Of a stretch of 64,000 nucleotides of DNA, positions 36,018-45,175 are shown piece by piece. Location of the stretch: NCBI RefSeq assembly GCF_042646605.1, contig NZ_JBHRUG010000017.1, positions 124,001 to 188,000 on the forward strand, in the 5' to 3' direction. A program made the position numbers and the translations under genes. The notes beneath the pieces were generated by a model, which was not told the DNA's origin, searched no databases, and saw only the letters and a program-made list of their open reading frames with translations. The stretch comes from Litchfieldella rifensis (GTDB lineage: Bacteria; Pseudomonadota; Gammaproteobacteria; Pseudomonadales; Halomonadaceae). The first letter of the stretch is position 1. Each line of letters begins with the position of its first letter.

Positions 36018-39000
36018 ATGAGCATAAAGGACCGGTTGCTGCGTATTCTGTTGATCGAGGACAGCGAAGACGATTTTCTGATCACGCGCGATCTGCTTCA
36101 CGAGGCCAATCATTTATCTTGCCAGCTTGACTGGGTCGGTACCTATGAAGAGGGCATGGCAGCCATTGCCAGCCAAAAGCATGACCTGGTGTTGTTGGAC
36201 TGTCGGCTCGGGGTCGAATCCGGGCTGGATCTGGTCCGCTACGCGTCGCACAGTGACATACGTACGCCAATGATTTTGCTTACCGGTCAGGATCACGATG
36301 AGCTCGACATCCGCGCCATCGAGCTTGGCGCTGCAGATTATCTGGTCAAGGAGCAGATTACCAGCTCACTGTTGGCACGCAGTATACGCTACGCGATTGA
36401 GCGCTCTCACTCCATCGAGATGCTCGCCGAGAGTGAAAAGCGCTACCGCCTGCTATTCGAAGCCAATCCAGAACCAATGTATATACATCACCGCGAGACA
36501 TTGGCCATTCTAGCAGTGAATCGGGCGGCCTTGCATTTGCTTGGTTATTCCTGCGATGAAATCATGAAGATGAGCGTTCCGGATCTTCTTACCCCCACAG
36601 AACAGCAGCGTTTTCATGCACATTATCAGGAAATAGATGATGTCGCTGCAACGCCCAAGGTAGGGGTATGGGTTCTTAAGTGCAAAGATGGGAAGGAGAT
36701 CGATGCGGATATTACCGCCCATGACTACGTTTTCAACGAACAACCGGCACGCTTGATCCTCGCGAATGACATTACCGAAAGGATCCGGGCCGGCAACGAG
36801 GCCCAGCGTCAGGAGAGGGCTTTCCATCAGTTGTTAAGCGACGATCGCGATGCACTATTGGTGATCGATATAGAGGGTTGGGTTCGCTATGCCAACCCCG
36901 CGGCCACATCACTGTTTCGTTCCACACTGGCACTATTGATGGAGAGGCGTTTCGATCTTCCCGTACTCGATGAAAAAAATCTTTTTGAGTGGACTGTTTT
37001 CATTGAGGATGAAGGTCATGTCGTTGTTGAGGTTCAACGCTCCCAGACCGAATGGGATGGGGAGATCATGTACCTTTTCTCACTACGTGACATTCGTCAA
37101 CGAAAAGCGGCGGAGAAGCAACTGCTTCTCCTGAAGAGAAGCATCGAATCCAGCTATAACGGTGTCGCGATTGCCGATGCCATGAGTCCCGATATACCAC
37201 TCATCTATGTCAACCCGGCGTTTGAACGCATAACCGGTTACGAGGCAGGCGAGGTTGTCGGAATGAACTGCCGCTTCCTCCAGTCCGGCGATCACCATCA
37301 GCCTGGTGTCGAGAAGATCCGTCAAGGGTTGCGGGAGCAGCGGGAAATTCATACGGTCTTGCGCAATTTCCGCAAGGATGGCTCACCATTTTGGAATGAG
37401 CTCTATATTACTCCTGTGCGCAATGAGGACAATGTTGTTTCTCATTACATTAGCATTCTGAATGATATATCCGAGAAGAAACGTTTCGAGTCGGAGCTGG
37501 CCTTCCATGTTAGCCACGATGTTCTGACAGGTCTCCCGAATCGCTCCCTACTCGAAGATCGTTTAGTGCAAGGCTGCCAATTTGCGAAGCGTTATCAACG
37601 ATATCTAGCGATCATCCTGTTGGACCTCGATGGTTTCAAGCCCATCAATGATTCCATGGGACATGCGGTCGGGGATCAGATGCTCGTTGAAGTCGCCCGT
37701 CGACTCAATCAGCAGGTTCGTCCCGGGGATACTGCGGCCCGTCTGGGGGGAGATGAATTCGTCATTCTGCTACCTGATTTGATCCGTGAAGAGGACGTAT
37801 CGCAAATAGTCGAGCGACTACTCACGAATATTGCTCTCCCTTATCAAATTGACGAAGCCGAGCTTCGTATCACGGCCAGCGCCGGTATTGCCGTAAGCGA
37901 TGGCGAAGAAAAAAATCCCTCGGGTCTAGTGCAACAAGCTGATCTGGCAATGTATGAGGCCAAGAAACGAGGGCGGAATAATTACCAGCGATATACCAAG
38001 GACCTGAACCAGAAAGTCAGTGAACGGGTGACGCTGCGTAATGAGCTTCAAAAGGCTATTGAGTCGGGAGGGTTCGAACTTTATTTCCAGCCCCAGGTCG
38101 ATGCCGGTGGGCAGAAGGTAGTAGGGATGGAAGCATTGCTGCGCTGGCACCATTGCGAGATGGGCTTTATTTCACCCAGTCGAATCATTTCGATAGCAGA
38201 AGATACCGGGCAGATTTTTGCTCTCAATCGCTGGGTAATGGAAACTGCCTGTCGGCAAATCAAATCGCTTCAAGATCAAGGTTTGGTTAACACCCCGGTC
38301 GCGGTCAATATTTCCCCCTTGCAATTTCAGCGGGGCCACTTCGTTGATCTTGTCCGCGAAGTCCTCGACAGAACCCAGCTCGAAGCCAGATTCCTGGAGC
38401 TGGAACTTACGGAAACCATTCTTCTCGGCAATGCCGAGCGCGCCGTACAGACGCTGCATGAGCTGAAGAAGATAGGCGTGCGTCTCGCTATCGACGACTT
38501 CGGGACAGGCTTTTCCAGTCTCAGCTACCTGAAACGACTTCCCATCGACAAGATCAAGATCGACCGTACCTTCATCAAGGAAATTATCAGTGATCAGCAT
38601 GATGCAGCAATTACCCAAGGCATCATTTCCATGGTGCATCATCTGAATCTGGAGGTCGTTGCCGAAGGGGTCGAAACCGAGCCGCAGTTCGCATTTCTCA
38701 GAAAGAGCCAATGCGATGCCTACCAGGGTTACTACTTCAGCAGGCCCTTGGCCTTGGAGCAGCTCAGGGATTATCTCCAACAGCGCAGGGAGATACCGAG
38801 TGCCAGGTCGTCACGGTGTGACGATGAGGAGTCCGTGCCGACGTTGCTGCTGCTGGATGATGAGGAGAATATTCTTCGCGCTCTGACGCGTGTGTTGCGC
38901 CGGGAAGGTTATCAGATCCTGACCGCTAGCCGTGCTCATGATGCCTTTGAGTTATTGGCCAAGCATGAGGTACAGGTCATCCTCTCCGATCAGCGCATGC

Positions 39001-39230
39001 CGGAGATGAACGGCACGGCATTCTTCAGCCGGGTCAAGGACCTCTATCCCGATACTATCCGTATCGTGCTGTCCGGCTATACGGACCTTCAATCGGTAAC
39101 CGAGGCTATCAACCAGGGAGCCATCTACAAGTTTCTCACCAAGCCTTGGGACGACGAGCAACTTCGCCTGGATATCAAGCAGGCCTTTCAACATCTCGGC
39201 ATGGCCAAGGACAAGGGAGTGTTGCCGTAG
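36018..39230 (+). CDS. Receiver-PAS-GGDEF-EAL-receiver protein
   Basis: 1070 residues, ATG 36018 after GGAGAAGAG. In order: receiver (Asp in VLLDCRLGVESG), two or three PAS domains (including an LOV-like segment GMNCRFLQSGDHHQ with NPAFERITGYEAGEVVG), GGDEF (RLGGDEFVILLPD, intact), EAL (VGMEALLRWHH, intact) and a C-terminal RpfG-type receiver (VILSDQRMPEMNG). It can in principle both make and degrade c-di-GMP. The LOV-like segment has cysteine in NCRFLQ, the light-sensing flavin adduct position, so blue-light sensing is possible but unproven. It is the last gene of the signalling cluster and converges on coxD. Having receivers at both ends is unusual. Confidence 0.9.
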   Translation: MSIKDRLLRILLIEDSEDDFLITRDLLHEANHLSCQLDWVGTYEEGMAAIASQKHDLVLLDCRLGVESGLDLVRYASHSDIRTPMILLTGQDHDELDIRAIELGAADYLVKEQITSSLLARSIRYAIERSHSIEMLAESEKRYRLLFEANPEPMYIHHRETLAILAVNRAALHLLGYSCDEIMKMSVPDLLTPTEQQRFHAHYQEIDDVAATPKVGVWVLKCKDGKEIDADITAHDYVFNEQPARLILANDITERIRAGNEAQRQERAFHQLLSDDRDALLVIDIEGWVRYANPAATSLFRSTLALLMERRFDLPVLDEKNLFEWTVFIEDEGHVVVEVQRSQTEWDGEIMYLFSLRDIRQRKAAEKQLLLLKRSIESSYNGVAIADAMSPDIPLIYVNPAFERITGYEAGEVVGMNCRFLQSGDHHQPGVEKIRQGLREQREIHTVLRNFRKDGSPFWNELYITPVRNEDNVVSHYISILNDISEKKRFESELAFHVSHDVLTGLPNRSLLEDRLVQGCQFAKRYQRYLAIILLDLDGFKPINDSMGHAVGDQMLVEVARRLNQQVRPGDTAARLGGDEFVILLPDLIREEDVSQIVERLLTNIALPYQIDEAELRITASAGIAVSDGEEKNPSGLVQQADLAMYEAKKRGRNNYQRYTKDLNQKVSERVTLRNELQKAIESGGFELYFQPQVDAGGQKVVGMEALLRWHHCEMGFISPSRIISIAEDTGQIFALNRWVMETACRQIKSLQDQGLVNTPVAVNISPLQFQRGHFVDLVREVLDRTQLEARFLELELTETILLGNAERAVQTLHELKKIGVRLAIDDFGTGFSSLSYLKRLPIDKIKIDRTFIKEIISDQHDAAITQGIISMVHHLNLEVVAEGVETEPQFAFLRKSQCDAYQGYYFSRPLALEQLRDYLQQRREIPSARSSRCDDEESVPTLLLLDDEENILRALTRVLRREGYQILTASRAHDAFELLAKHEVQVILSDQRMPEMNGTAFFSRVKDLYPDTIRIVLSGYTDLQSVTEAINQGAIYKFLTKPWDDEQLRLDIKQAFQHLGMAKDKGVLP

Positions 39231-39240
39231 GAACGCTGGA

Positions 39241-39504
39241 CTAGCGGGTCACGTAATCGGCCATTGTCAGCACGATCAGGAATCCCAGCCATAATACCCC
39301 ACCCGTGGCGTAGACCTTCATCAAGGCGTCGGCGGTCCTGAGGCCCATGAACATGATGATGATCGCGCCGATCATGCATAAGGCGCCACCCAGCACCACG
39401 GCCAGGGCCAGCAGGCCGGTGAGCAGTTCTGCGCCGATCACCACGATACCCAGCAATGCCAGCAATACCACCCAAGTGAGTAGATAAGGGCGAAATTCGT
39501 TCAT
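39241..39504 (-). CDS. coxD: Cytochrome c oxidase subunit IV (CoxD/COX4 prokaryotic type)
   Basis: 87-residue protein, start ATG 39504 (MNEFRPYLLTWVVLLALLG), overlapping the coxC stop by 4 bases. Three membrane segments are visible (residues 7-25, 30-52, 62-82) and the pattern fits the prokaryotic COX4_pro family, an accessory subunit of caa3-type oxidases. It is the last gene of the respiratory operon. Confidence 0.8.
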   Translation of the reverse strand: MNEFRPYLLTWVVLLALLGIVVIGAELLTGLLALAVVLGGALCMIGAIIIMFMGLRTADALMKVYATGGVLWLGFLIVLTMADYVTR

Positions 39505-40175
39505 ATGCGCAACACGTAGAGTAGTGTGAAGATAATGACCCACAGCACATCCACGAACGCCCAGTAGAGTGCGGTGATCTGTACCTGGCGTGCGATGCGC
39601 GGTGGGTCGCGCCAGCGCAGGATGAAGACGACAATGATTCCCAGCAGGCCCACGCCAATCAGCATGTGGAAGACATGGAGTCCTGTCAGGGAGAAGTAGA
39701 AATTGAAGAACAGGCGGACTTGCCGTGCATGCTCTCCGGTGTGATCGAAGGCGAGGTTGAAGACCGGCATCAGGCCTTCCTGGTATTCATGGTGCCACTC
39801 CATTGCCTTGATGCCGAGAAATACCGCGCCGAGTGCCAGCGTGGAAAGCAGGAACAGCAGCGCGGCACGCCGCCGTCCAGCGTTGAGGCTGTGCTCGGTC
39901 AATACCATGGTCAAGCCACTGGTAAGCAGTACCGCGGTATTGAAAACGCCCGTGGGTAGGCTGAGCAGATTCGAGGCCTCGATGAAACCCTGCGGGTAGA
40001 GGAAACGGTAGACCACGAAACTGGCAAAGATACCACCGAACAGCAACAGCTCGGTGGCCAGGAATAGCCACATGCCCAGCAGGTTGGAGGCGCGCTGTTG
40101 CTCTATCTCCTCGAACTGCTCGGCGACAGGGCCCAACTCACTCAGCGGCTTGTCCCTCGGTCCGGTCATAGGCAT
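39501..40175 (-). CDS. coxC: Cytochrome c oxidase subunit III
   Basis: 224-residue membrane protein with five segments; motifs are LLGMWLFLATELLLFGGIFASF at the N-terminus and YFSLTGLHVFHMLIGVGLL with the conserved HxxHxxxG region, ending YWAFVDVLWVIIFTLLYVLRI. Start ATG 40175 lies inside the end of coxA, overlapping by 38 bases; MTGPRDK six bases later is an alternative start. It overlaps coxD at the 3' end. The subunit stabilises the oxidase core. Confidence 0.92.
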   Translation of the reverse strand: MPMTGPRDKPLSELGPVAEQFEEIEQQRASNLLGMWLFLATELLLFGGIFASFVVYRFLYPQGFIEASNLLSLPTGVFNTAVLLTSGLTMVLTEHSLNAGRRRAALLFLLSTLALGAVFLGIKAMEWHHEYQEGLMPVFNLAFDHTGEHARQVRLFFNFYFSLTGLHVFHMLIGVGLLGIIVVFILRWRDPPRIARQVQITALYWAFVDVLWVIIFTLLYVLRI

Positions 40176-41781
40176 AAGCTGGCTCCGTCACACGCGGAAT
40201 TCGTGCGAAGTTATGTTCGAGCGGGGGAGAGGTGGTCAGCCACTCCAGTCCCTTGGCATTCCAGGGGTTGCCTCCTGCCGGCCTGCCCTTGAACAGCGAC
40301 CAGGTCAGGTAGACCAACGGCAACAGATAGCCGATGGCAAGCACGCCGGCACCGAGCGATGACATGGCGTTGAGGATCTGGAAGTCCGCCGGGTATTCGT
40401 GGTAGCGGCGTGGCATGCCCAGGTAGCCCAGCAGGAACTGGGGGAAGAATGTCAGGTTGAAGCCGATGAACAAGGCCAGTGCGGCGACCTTGGCCCATAA
40501 CTCGGAATAGCGCTTCCCGGTCATCTTGGGCCACCAGAAATGCAGGCCTCCCAGATAGGCGGTCACCATCCCGCCGACCATGATGTAGTGGAAATGCGCC
40601 ACCACGAAGTAGGTGTCGTGAACGTGCACGTCGATGGCTAGCGAGGCCAGGATGACACCGGTCAGCCCGCCAATGGTGAACAGGCCGATGAACGATAGGC
40701 CGTAGAGCATGGGGGCGGTGAAGCTGATGCGTCCCTTGTAGAGCGTCGCCGTCCAGTTGAATGTCTTGATGGCAGAGGGGATGGCGACCAGGAAAGTGAA
40801 GAACGAGAACATGACCCCGGCGTAAAGGCTCTGTCCGGCGACGAACATGTGATGTCCCCAGACGATGAAACCGAACACGGCAATGGCCATGATCGAGATG
40901 GTCATGCCCTTGTAGCCGAAGACGGGGTTGCGCGAGAAGCAGGTAATGATTTCCGACACCACGCCCATGCCGGGCAGGATCATGATATAGACCGCTGGAT
41001 GCGAATAGAACCAGAACAGATGCTGAAAGAGGACGGGGTCGCCACCAAGTGCCGGATCGAAGATCCCGATACGGAGGACGCGTTCCAGGGCAATCAGCAG
41101 CAATGTGCTCGATAGCACCGGTGTCGCCAGCACCATGATCAGGCTGGTGGCATAGTTGGCCCAGACGAATAGCGGGAGCCGCATCCATGTCAGCCCTGGT
41201 GCACGCATCTTGTGAATCGTGACGATGAAGTTGATGCCGGTGAGGATCGACGAGAAACCGACGATGAAGACGCCGGTGGCTGCCGCGATTACCGCGGTGT
41301 TGGTGAACATCGTCGAATAGGGCGTATAGAAGGTCCAACCGGTATCGACTCCGCCGGAAATCACGGCGAATAGCGTGAAGATCCCACCCAGGGTATAGAC
41401 GTACCAGGAAAGCAGGTTGATGCGGGGGAATGCCACGTCACGGGCGCCGACCATCAGCGGCAGTAGAAAATTGCCCAGGGTGGCGGGAATCGAGGGAATC
41501 AGGAAGAACCATATCATCACGATTCCATGTAACGAGAACACCTGGTTGTAGGTATCGGCATTGAGCAGGTCGCCGCGCGGCGTCATCAATTCCAGGCGGA
41601 TCAGCAGGGCGGCCAGACCCCCGAGAAAGAAGAAGGCCGTGATGGACACCAGGTACAACCAGGCGATGCGCTTATGGTCGCTGGTCAGCAGCCAGTCACG
41701 CAGGCGGAAGCCGCTGCTCAGGTAATGCTCGCGCGGCCACAGGTCGTCGATGGGCCCTTGATGGCCTGACACAGCGCTCAT
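40138..41781 (-). CDS. coxA: Cytochrome c oxidase subunit I, A2-type caa3
   Basis: 547-residue catalytic subunit with 12 segments. Six haem- and copper-ligating histidines are identifiable, including FSLHGIVMIWFF, WFYSHPAVYIMILPGMG, WGHHMF and VHDTYFVVAHFHYIMVGG. The helix VI motif reads YSHP instead of the XGHPEV that carries the glutamate of A1 enzymes; the Tyr-Ser pair defines A2-type oxidases such as those of thermophilic Rhodothermus and Thermus lineages. Start ATG 41781 overlaps the coxB stop (ATGA). The enzyme reduces oxygen to water with proton pumping. Confidence 0.96.
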   Translation of the reverse strand: MSAVSGHQGPIDDLWPREHYLSSGFRLRDWLLTSDHKRIAWLYLVSITAFFFLGGLAALLIRLELMTPRGDLLNADTYNQVFSLHGIVMIWFFLIPSIPATLGNFLLPLMVGARDVAFPRINLLSWYVYTLGGIFTLFAVISGGVDTGWTFYTPYSTMFTNTAVIAAATGVFIVGFSSILTGINFIVTIHKMRAPGLTWMRLPLFVWANYATSLIMVLATPVLSSTLLLIALERVLRIGIFDPALGGDPVLFQHLFWFYSHPAVYIMILPGMGVVSEIITCFSRNPVFGYKGMTISIMAIAVFGFIVWGHHMFVAGQSLYAGVMFSFFTFLVAIPSAIKTFNWTATLYKGRISFTAPMLYGLSFIGLFTIGGLTGVILASLAIDVHVHDTYFVVAHFHYIMVGGMVTAYLGGLHFWWPKMTGKRYSELWAKVAALALFIGFNLTFFPQFLLGYLGMPRRYHEYPADFQILNAMSSLGAGVLAIGYLLPLVYLTWSLFKGRPAGGNPWNAKGLEWLTTSPPLEHNFARIPRVTEPAYAYDRTEGQAAE

Positions 41782-42791
41782 GACTCCTCTCCCTCGGTCG
41801 TGTCGGCTGGATTCAGCGCCTCGTCTTCAGGCTCCAGCGACTTGATATAGGCGATGATCTGCAGGAGTTCGTCCTCCGAGATCTGGCCCGAGAAGCTTGG
41901 CATGATGGGATTGAAGCCGGCGACGATATGTTTCTGGGGCTGGAGGATCGAATCGCGCAAATAGGCTTCATCGGCCATGACCGTACCACCTCCGGCCAGC
42001 GGCACCGGGCGTCCGAAGATCCCTGCCAGGCTCGGCGCCCTGACATTCGATTTGCCCAGGTGACAGCCGCTACAGCCGTAGCTCTCGAACAGCCGGGCTC
42101 CCGCCACTGCCGGGGCTTCCTGCTCGCCCTGGCGACTCAGCCAGCGTTGGTAGTCGGCCGGCGCCAGGGCCACGATCTTGCCGCGCATGCGCGAATGATA
42201 GCTGCCGCAATATTCGGCGCAGAAGAGCCGATATTCGCCGGCCTTGGTCGCTTCGAACCAGACCTCGCGATAGGCGCCGGGAAGCACGTCGCGCTTGAGA
42301 CGGAAGTCGGGAATATAGAAGCTGTGAATCACGTCTTCCGAGGTGACCCGCAGGGTGATGGGTTCTCCCACCGGGACATGCAGGGTGTTGATCTCGCGAG
42401 CCCCAGTGGGGTGCTGGACCTTCCACATCCACTGCTTGCCGACCACGTTGATGGTCATGGCCGATTGCGGGCCGCGATACTGGCCCAGATACAAGCCGCT
42501 CGCCCAGACGAACACCCCCATGAACACCACGAACATCACGGCCAGTACGCCGAGTTCGATGCGTTGGCTGGTGCGGCTGCTGGGAGGGTTGTGGCGATCC
42601 GTGTGACTGGCGACGCGGTATCGGTAGCCGAAATAGCAGATCAGCACGAACACCAGCAGCGTCAGCAGACCGCAGATCACCACCAGGACGATGTAAAAGG
42701 TGTCCAGGTCTCCGGCAAAACGTGATGCCTGTTCGGGGAAAAAGCGTAGGCCCTGTTCGATATCGGGGAGATATTCCCGTTGTTCGCTCAT
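41778..42791 (-). CDS. coxB: Cytochrome c oxidase subunit II with fused cytochrome c (caa3)
   Basis: 337 residues, ATG 42791 (MSEQREYLPD) overlapping the sco stop by 4 bases. There are two N-terminal membrane segments, then the CuA domain (CAEYCGSYHSRM, with the two cysteines, His and Met). A C-terminal cytochrome c follows, with a CSGCH haem site and a distal methionine in MPSFSGQISEDE. The cytochrome fusion defines caa3-type oxidases, so electrons can be received directly from alternative complex III or a soluble carrier. A longer start at 42815 is weaker. Confidence 0.95.
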   Translation of the reverse strand: MSEQREYLPDIEQGLRFFPEQASRFAGDLDTFYIVLVVICGLLTLLVFVLICYFGYRYRVASHTDRHNPPSSRTSQRIELGVLAVMFVVFMGVFVWASGLYLGQYRGPQSAMTINVVGKQWMWKVQHPTGAREINTLHVPVGEPITLRVTSEDVIHSFYIPDFRLKRDVLPGAYREVWFEATKAGEYRLFCAEYCGSYHSRMRGKIVALAPADYQRWLSRQGEQEAPAVAGARLFESYGCSGCHLGKSNVRAPSLAGIFGRPVPLAGGGTVMADEAYLRDSILQPQKHIVAGFNPIMPSFSGQISEDELLQIIAYIKSLEPEDEALNPADTTEGEES

Positions 42792-43600
42792 GCGTGCTCC
42801 TTCCGCCGCAGCCACACGATCGCGCCCGCCAGTGCCAGCACCGAGCCGCCCCCGGCGAAGCGCAGCAGGTTCATGACGGCCAGGTTGTACTGCCCGGTTT
42901 CCGGATCGAAGCGATAGCAGCGCACCAGGATTTTCTGCAGCGGGGAACCCAGCTTGCCTTGGCTAGCCTCCACCAGCGCCAGGCGCAGGTCCGGTGTCTC
43001 CGGGCGCATGCCCAGTAGATAGTGAGTGATCTGTCCGCCGGGCGCGGCGATGACCACTCCGGCGGGGTGGGCATAATCGCCGGTCTCGGGATCGTGAGCG
43101 TAGCGAAAGCCAGCGGCATCGGCCAACGCAGCGATGGCGGGTTTCTTGCCGGTCAGCAGCTGCCAGTCACGGGTCGCAGCGCCGTGACGATTGCGCAGTT
43201 CGGCGTGTATGCGCTGAGCGTCTTCCGGGCCCTCTTCGGGTGCGATGCTGACGACAGCGATGCGGTACTCGTCGCTGTCGAAGGGCAGGTCCGCAGCCGT
43301 ATCGGCGATACGGTCGAGCAGCATCGGACACAGTTGTGGGCAGTTGTACCAGGCCAGGGCCAATACCAATGGCTTGTCCGTGGTGAGGGAGTCGATGCTG
43401 ATCAGCTCACCCTGGGCATTGCGGAATTGCAGCTCGCGGGGCAATTGATTGCCGATGCGCTGCTCATAATCGACCCGGTCGAGTATCTCGGAATCGCTCG
43501 TCGGTGGCGAAGCCGAGGCCGCTAGCGACACGGCGCCGATGGACAGCCACACGATGGCGAGTGAAAGGCGAGGTAGTGGCACGCTGAAGCGGAATCTCAT
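42788..43600 (-). CDS. Sco/SenC copper chaperone
   Basis: 270-residue thioredoxin-fold protein with a signal peptide or N-terminal anchor (LAIVWLSIGAVSLAASA), the copper-binding cysteines in WYNCPQLCPML, the conserved histidine in YAHPAGVVI, and a C-terminal membrane segment (GGGSVLALAGAIVWL). Sco proteins deliver copper to the CuA site of subunit II, encoded immediately downstream. It overlaps both neighbours by 4 bases. Confidence 0.92.
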   Translation of the reverse strand: MRFRFSVPLPRLSLAIVWLSIGAVSLAASASPPTSDSEILDRVDYEQRIGNQLPRELQFRNAQGELISIDSLTTDKPLVLALAWYNCPQLCPMLLDRIADTAADLPFDSDEYRIAVVSIAPEEGPEDAQRIHAELRNRHGAATRDWQLLTGKKPAIAALADAAGFRYAHDPETGDYAHPAGVVIAAPGGQITHYLLGMRPETPDLRLALVEASQGKLGSPLQKILVRCYRFDPETGQYNLAVMNLLRFAGGGSVLALAGAIVWLRRKEHA

Positions 43601-44073
43601 GGTGGCTCCTCCGGCTCCGCGGTGGACTCCTGTTGCTGTGATTGGGAGGCATTCTGTGAGTCGGCCGAACCCTGACCCTGTGCTGATGATTCGCCCTGGC
43701 TGGACGCCTCGGGCCCGGACAGTCCCCGCTCGAGCAGCAATTGCTTGGCCTGCTCGATCGGCAGGTGAACGATGCCGGCGTCGCGGTTCGCCCAGCCCAC
43801 AGTGTGCAGATGGCGCTCGATATCCCGACGGAAGGCAGCGTAATCGCGCGCGAGGTTTTCCTGCAGGCGCGGGCCCTGTATCCCGCGGCGTGGTTCTTCG
43901 AAGAGGCTTTCGGGTTCGGCGGCCATGGGCCAGAGCGTCGACATCAATGCCCAGACGATCAGCAGGCCAAGCGGCACGAACACCACCATGAACACGATGA
44001 CCCAGAACGGCAGGCGGGCAGGGGCGTCCCGAGGCTCGTAGCCAGGCACGTCGTTGCGATCATGTTCTGCCAT
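43597..44073 (-). CDS. Uncharacterised single-pass membrane protein of the ACIII/oxidase operon
   Basis: 158 residues: one membrane segment (residues 22-47), a periplasmic or cytoplasmic globular part, and a Gln/Ser/Glu-rich low-complexity tail of about 40 residues. The conserved-looking core is RLQENLARDYAAFRRDIER, then HTVGWANRDAGIVHLPIEQA and LLLERGL. Similar GW..R.AG.V..PI..A patterns occur, from memory, in small proteins encoded beside alternative complex III in other phyla, so it is probably an assembly or accessory factor. Its position between actF and sco, with overlaps on both sides, supports this. Confidence 0.75.
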   Translation of the reverse strand: MAEHDRNDVPGYEPRDAPARLPFWVIVFMVVFVPLGLLIVWALMSTLWPMAAEPESLFEEPRRGIQGPRLQENLARDYAAFRRDIERHLHTVGWANRDAGIVHLPIEQAKQLLLERGLSGPEASSQGESSAQGQGSADSQNASQSQQQESTAEPEEPP

Positions 44074-45175
44074 GACGCTCCTCCTCGGCCGGGTGGAAAG
44101 CGATCAGCTCGCGTCGCCGGTCGGGGCCGATCCACCAGAGACCGGCGGCGGCCAGGGTGACGATGGCGAGCGGGCCCAGCAGGAAGGCCCAGCCCGAAGT
44201 CGTGAAAGAGGGCCAGACCAACCAGTGCACATGCAGCACATGACCGGTGAGGCAGATCGCCGCGGTGGCCTGCAACCACCCCGAGCGATACTTGGCGGCG
44301 GTGGGCAGTAGCATGGCGAAGGGAATCACCAGAAACAGCAGCACACCGATCCGTCCTATCAGTAGCCAGCTCTCTTCGCGGCGGTGCAGATACCAGCCGA
44401 TTTCATGCGGCATGTTGGCCGACCAGATAATGATCAATTGCGAAAAGGCGAAGAAGGCCCAGGCCAGCAATATCGACAACCACAGATTGGCCAGATCGAG
44501 TCGCACCGCAGAACGCAACCGCGCGGCACCGACGAGCAAGCCGAACGCCATGACCGAGGCCACGCTGATCGCCATGACCTCGAGACCATAGATATCCGAG
44601 TAGAACGTCGGCTCCAGCGACATCAGCCAGTCATAGCAGAAGAATGTCAGGGTCAGGGCCCAGACGATCAGCCCGAGTGCGTGCCAGCGCCGGGCCGGCG
44701 TGGGGCGAGTCAGCCACCAGGCCAGGACGGTCCATGCCGCCAGGTAGAACAGGGTGCGCGCGATAAAGAACGGCTTGTTGAGATAGGCCTGCTTGTTGCG
44801 CACCACCTCGGGGAGTTCCTCGATGGGCGCCGTCCACGGGAACAGCACATCCAGGCCAAGCAGCAGGGGCAGCAGGGTTAGGGCGAACAGGGGCATGGTG
44901 GCCGCCACATTGCGCCACAGGTGCAGGCTCTCGTAGCCCCAGGCCCCGCCGGTAAGCCCGTGCACCATCAGCAGCGCGATGGCACCAAGCGGCAGAACCG
45001 CGAGCAGCACCCAGGCCACCAGCCACGCCTGGAGCAGGGTATGCCAGGCCAGGATGGCCCCCAACAGGCTGAGCGCCAGTGTTATCAAGAGCACGCGCAC
45101 CAATGTGGATTGTTGCCGGAAATGCTGCGCGATGGCCGAGGTGGTCAGCGGCATGTTGGTCAGAAGGCGTTTCAT
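44060..45175 (-). CDS. actF: Alternative complex III subunit ActF
   Basis: 371-residue integral membrane protein with about ten segments and no cofactor motif. ActF is a small relative of the NrfD-like ActC membrane subunit in ACIII. Recognisable parts are ALLMVHGLTGGAWGYESLHLWRN-like sequence early and NKPFFIARTLFYLAAW in the middle. The gene follows actE with a 4-base overlap and overlaps the small membrane protein gene by 14 bases. ACIII oxidises quinol and passes electrons to cytochrome c or directly to the oxidase, replacing the bc1 complex. Confidence 0.88.
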   Translation of the reverse strand: MKRLLTNMPLTTSAIAQHFRQQSTLVRVLLITLALSLLGAILAWHTLLQAWLVAWVLLAVLPLGAIALLMVHGLTGGAWGYESLHLWRNVAATMPLFALTLLPLLLGLDVLFPWTAPIEELPEVVRNKQAYLNKPFFIARTLFYLAAWTVLAWWLTRPTPARRWHALGLIVWALTLTFFCYDWLMSLEPTFYSDIYGLEVMAISVASVMAFGLLVGAARLRSAVRLDLANLWLSILLAWAFFAFSQLIIIWSANMPHEIGWYLHRREESWLLIGRIGVLLFLVIPFAMLLPTAAKYRSGWLQATAAICLTGHVLHVHWLVWPSFTTSGWAFLLGPLAIVTLAAAGLWWIGPDRRRELIAFHPAEEERHGRT

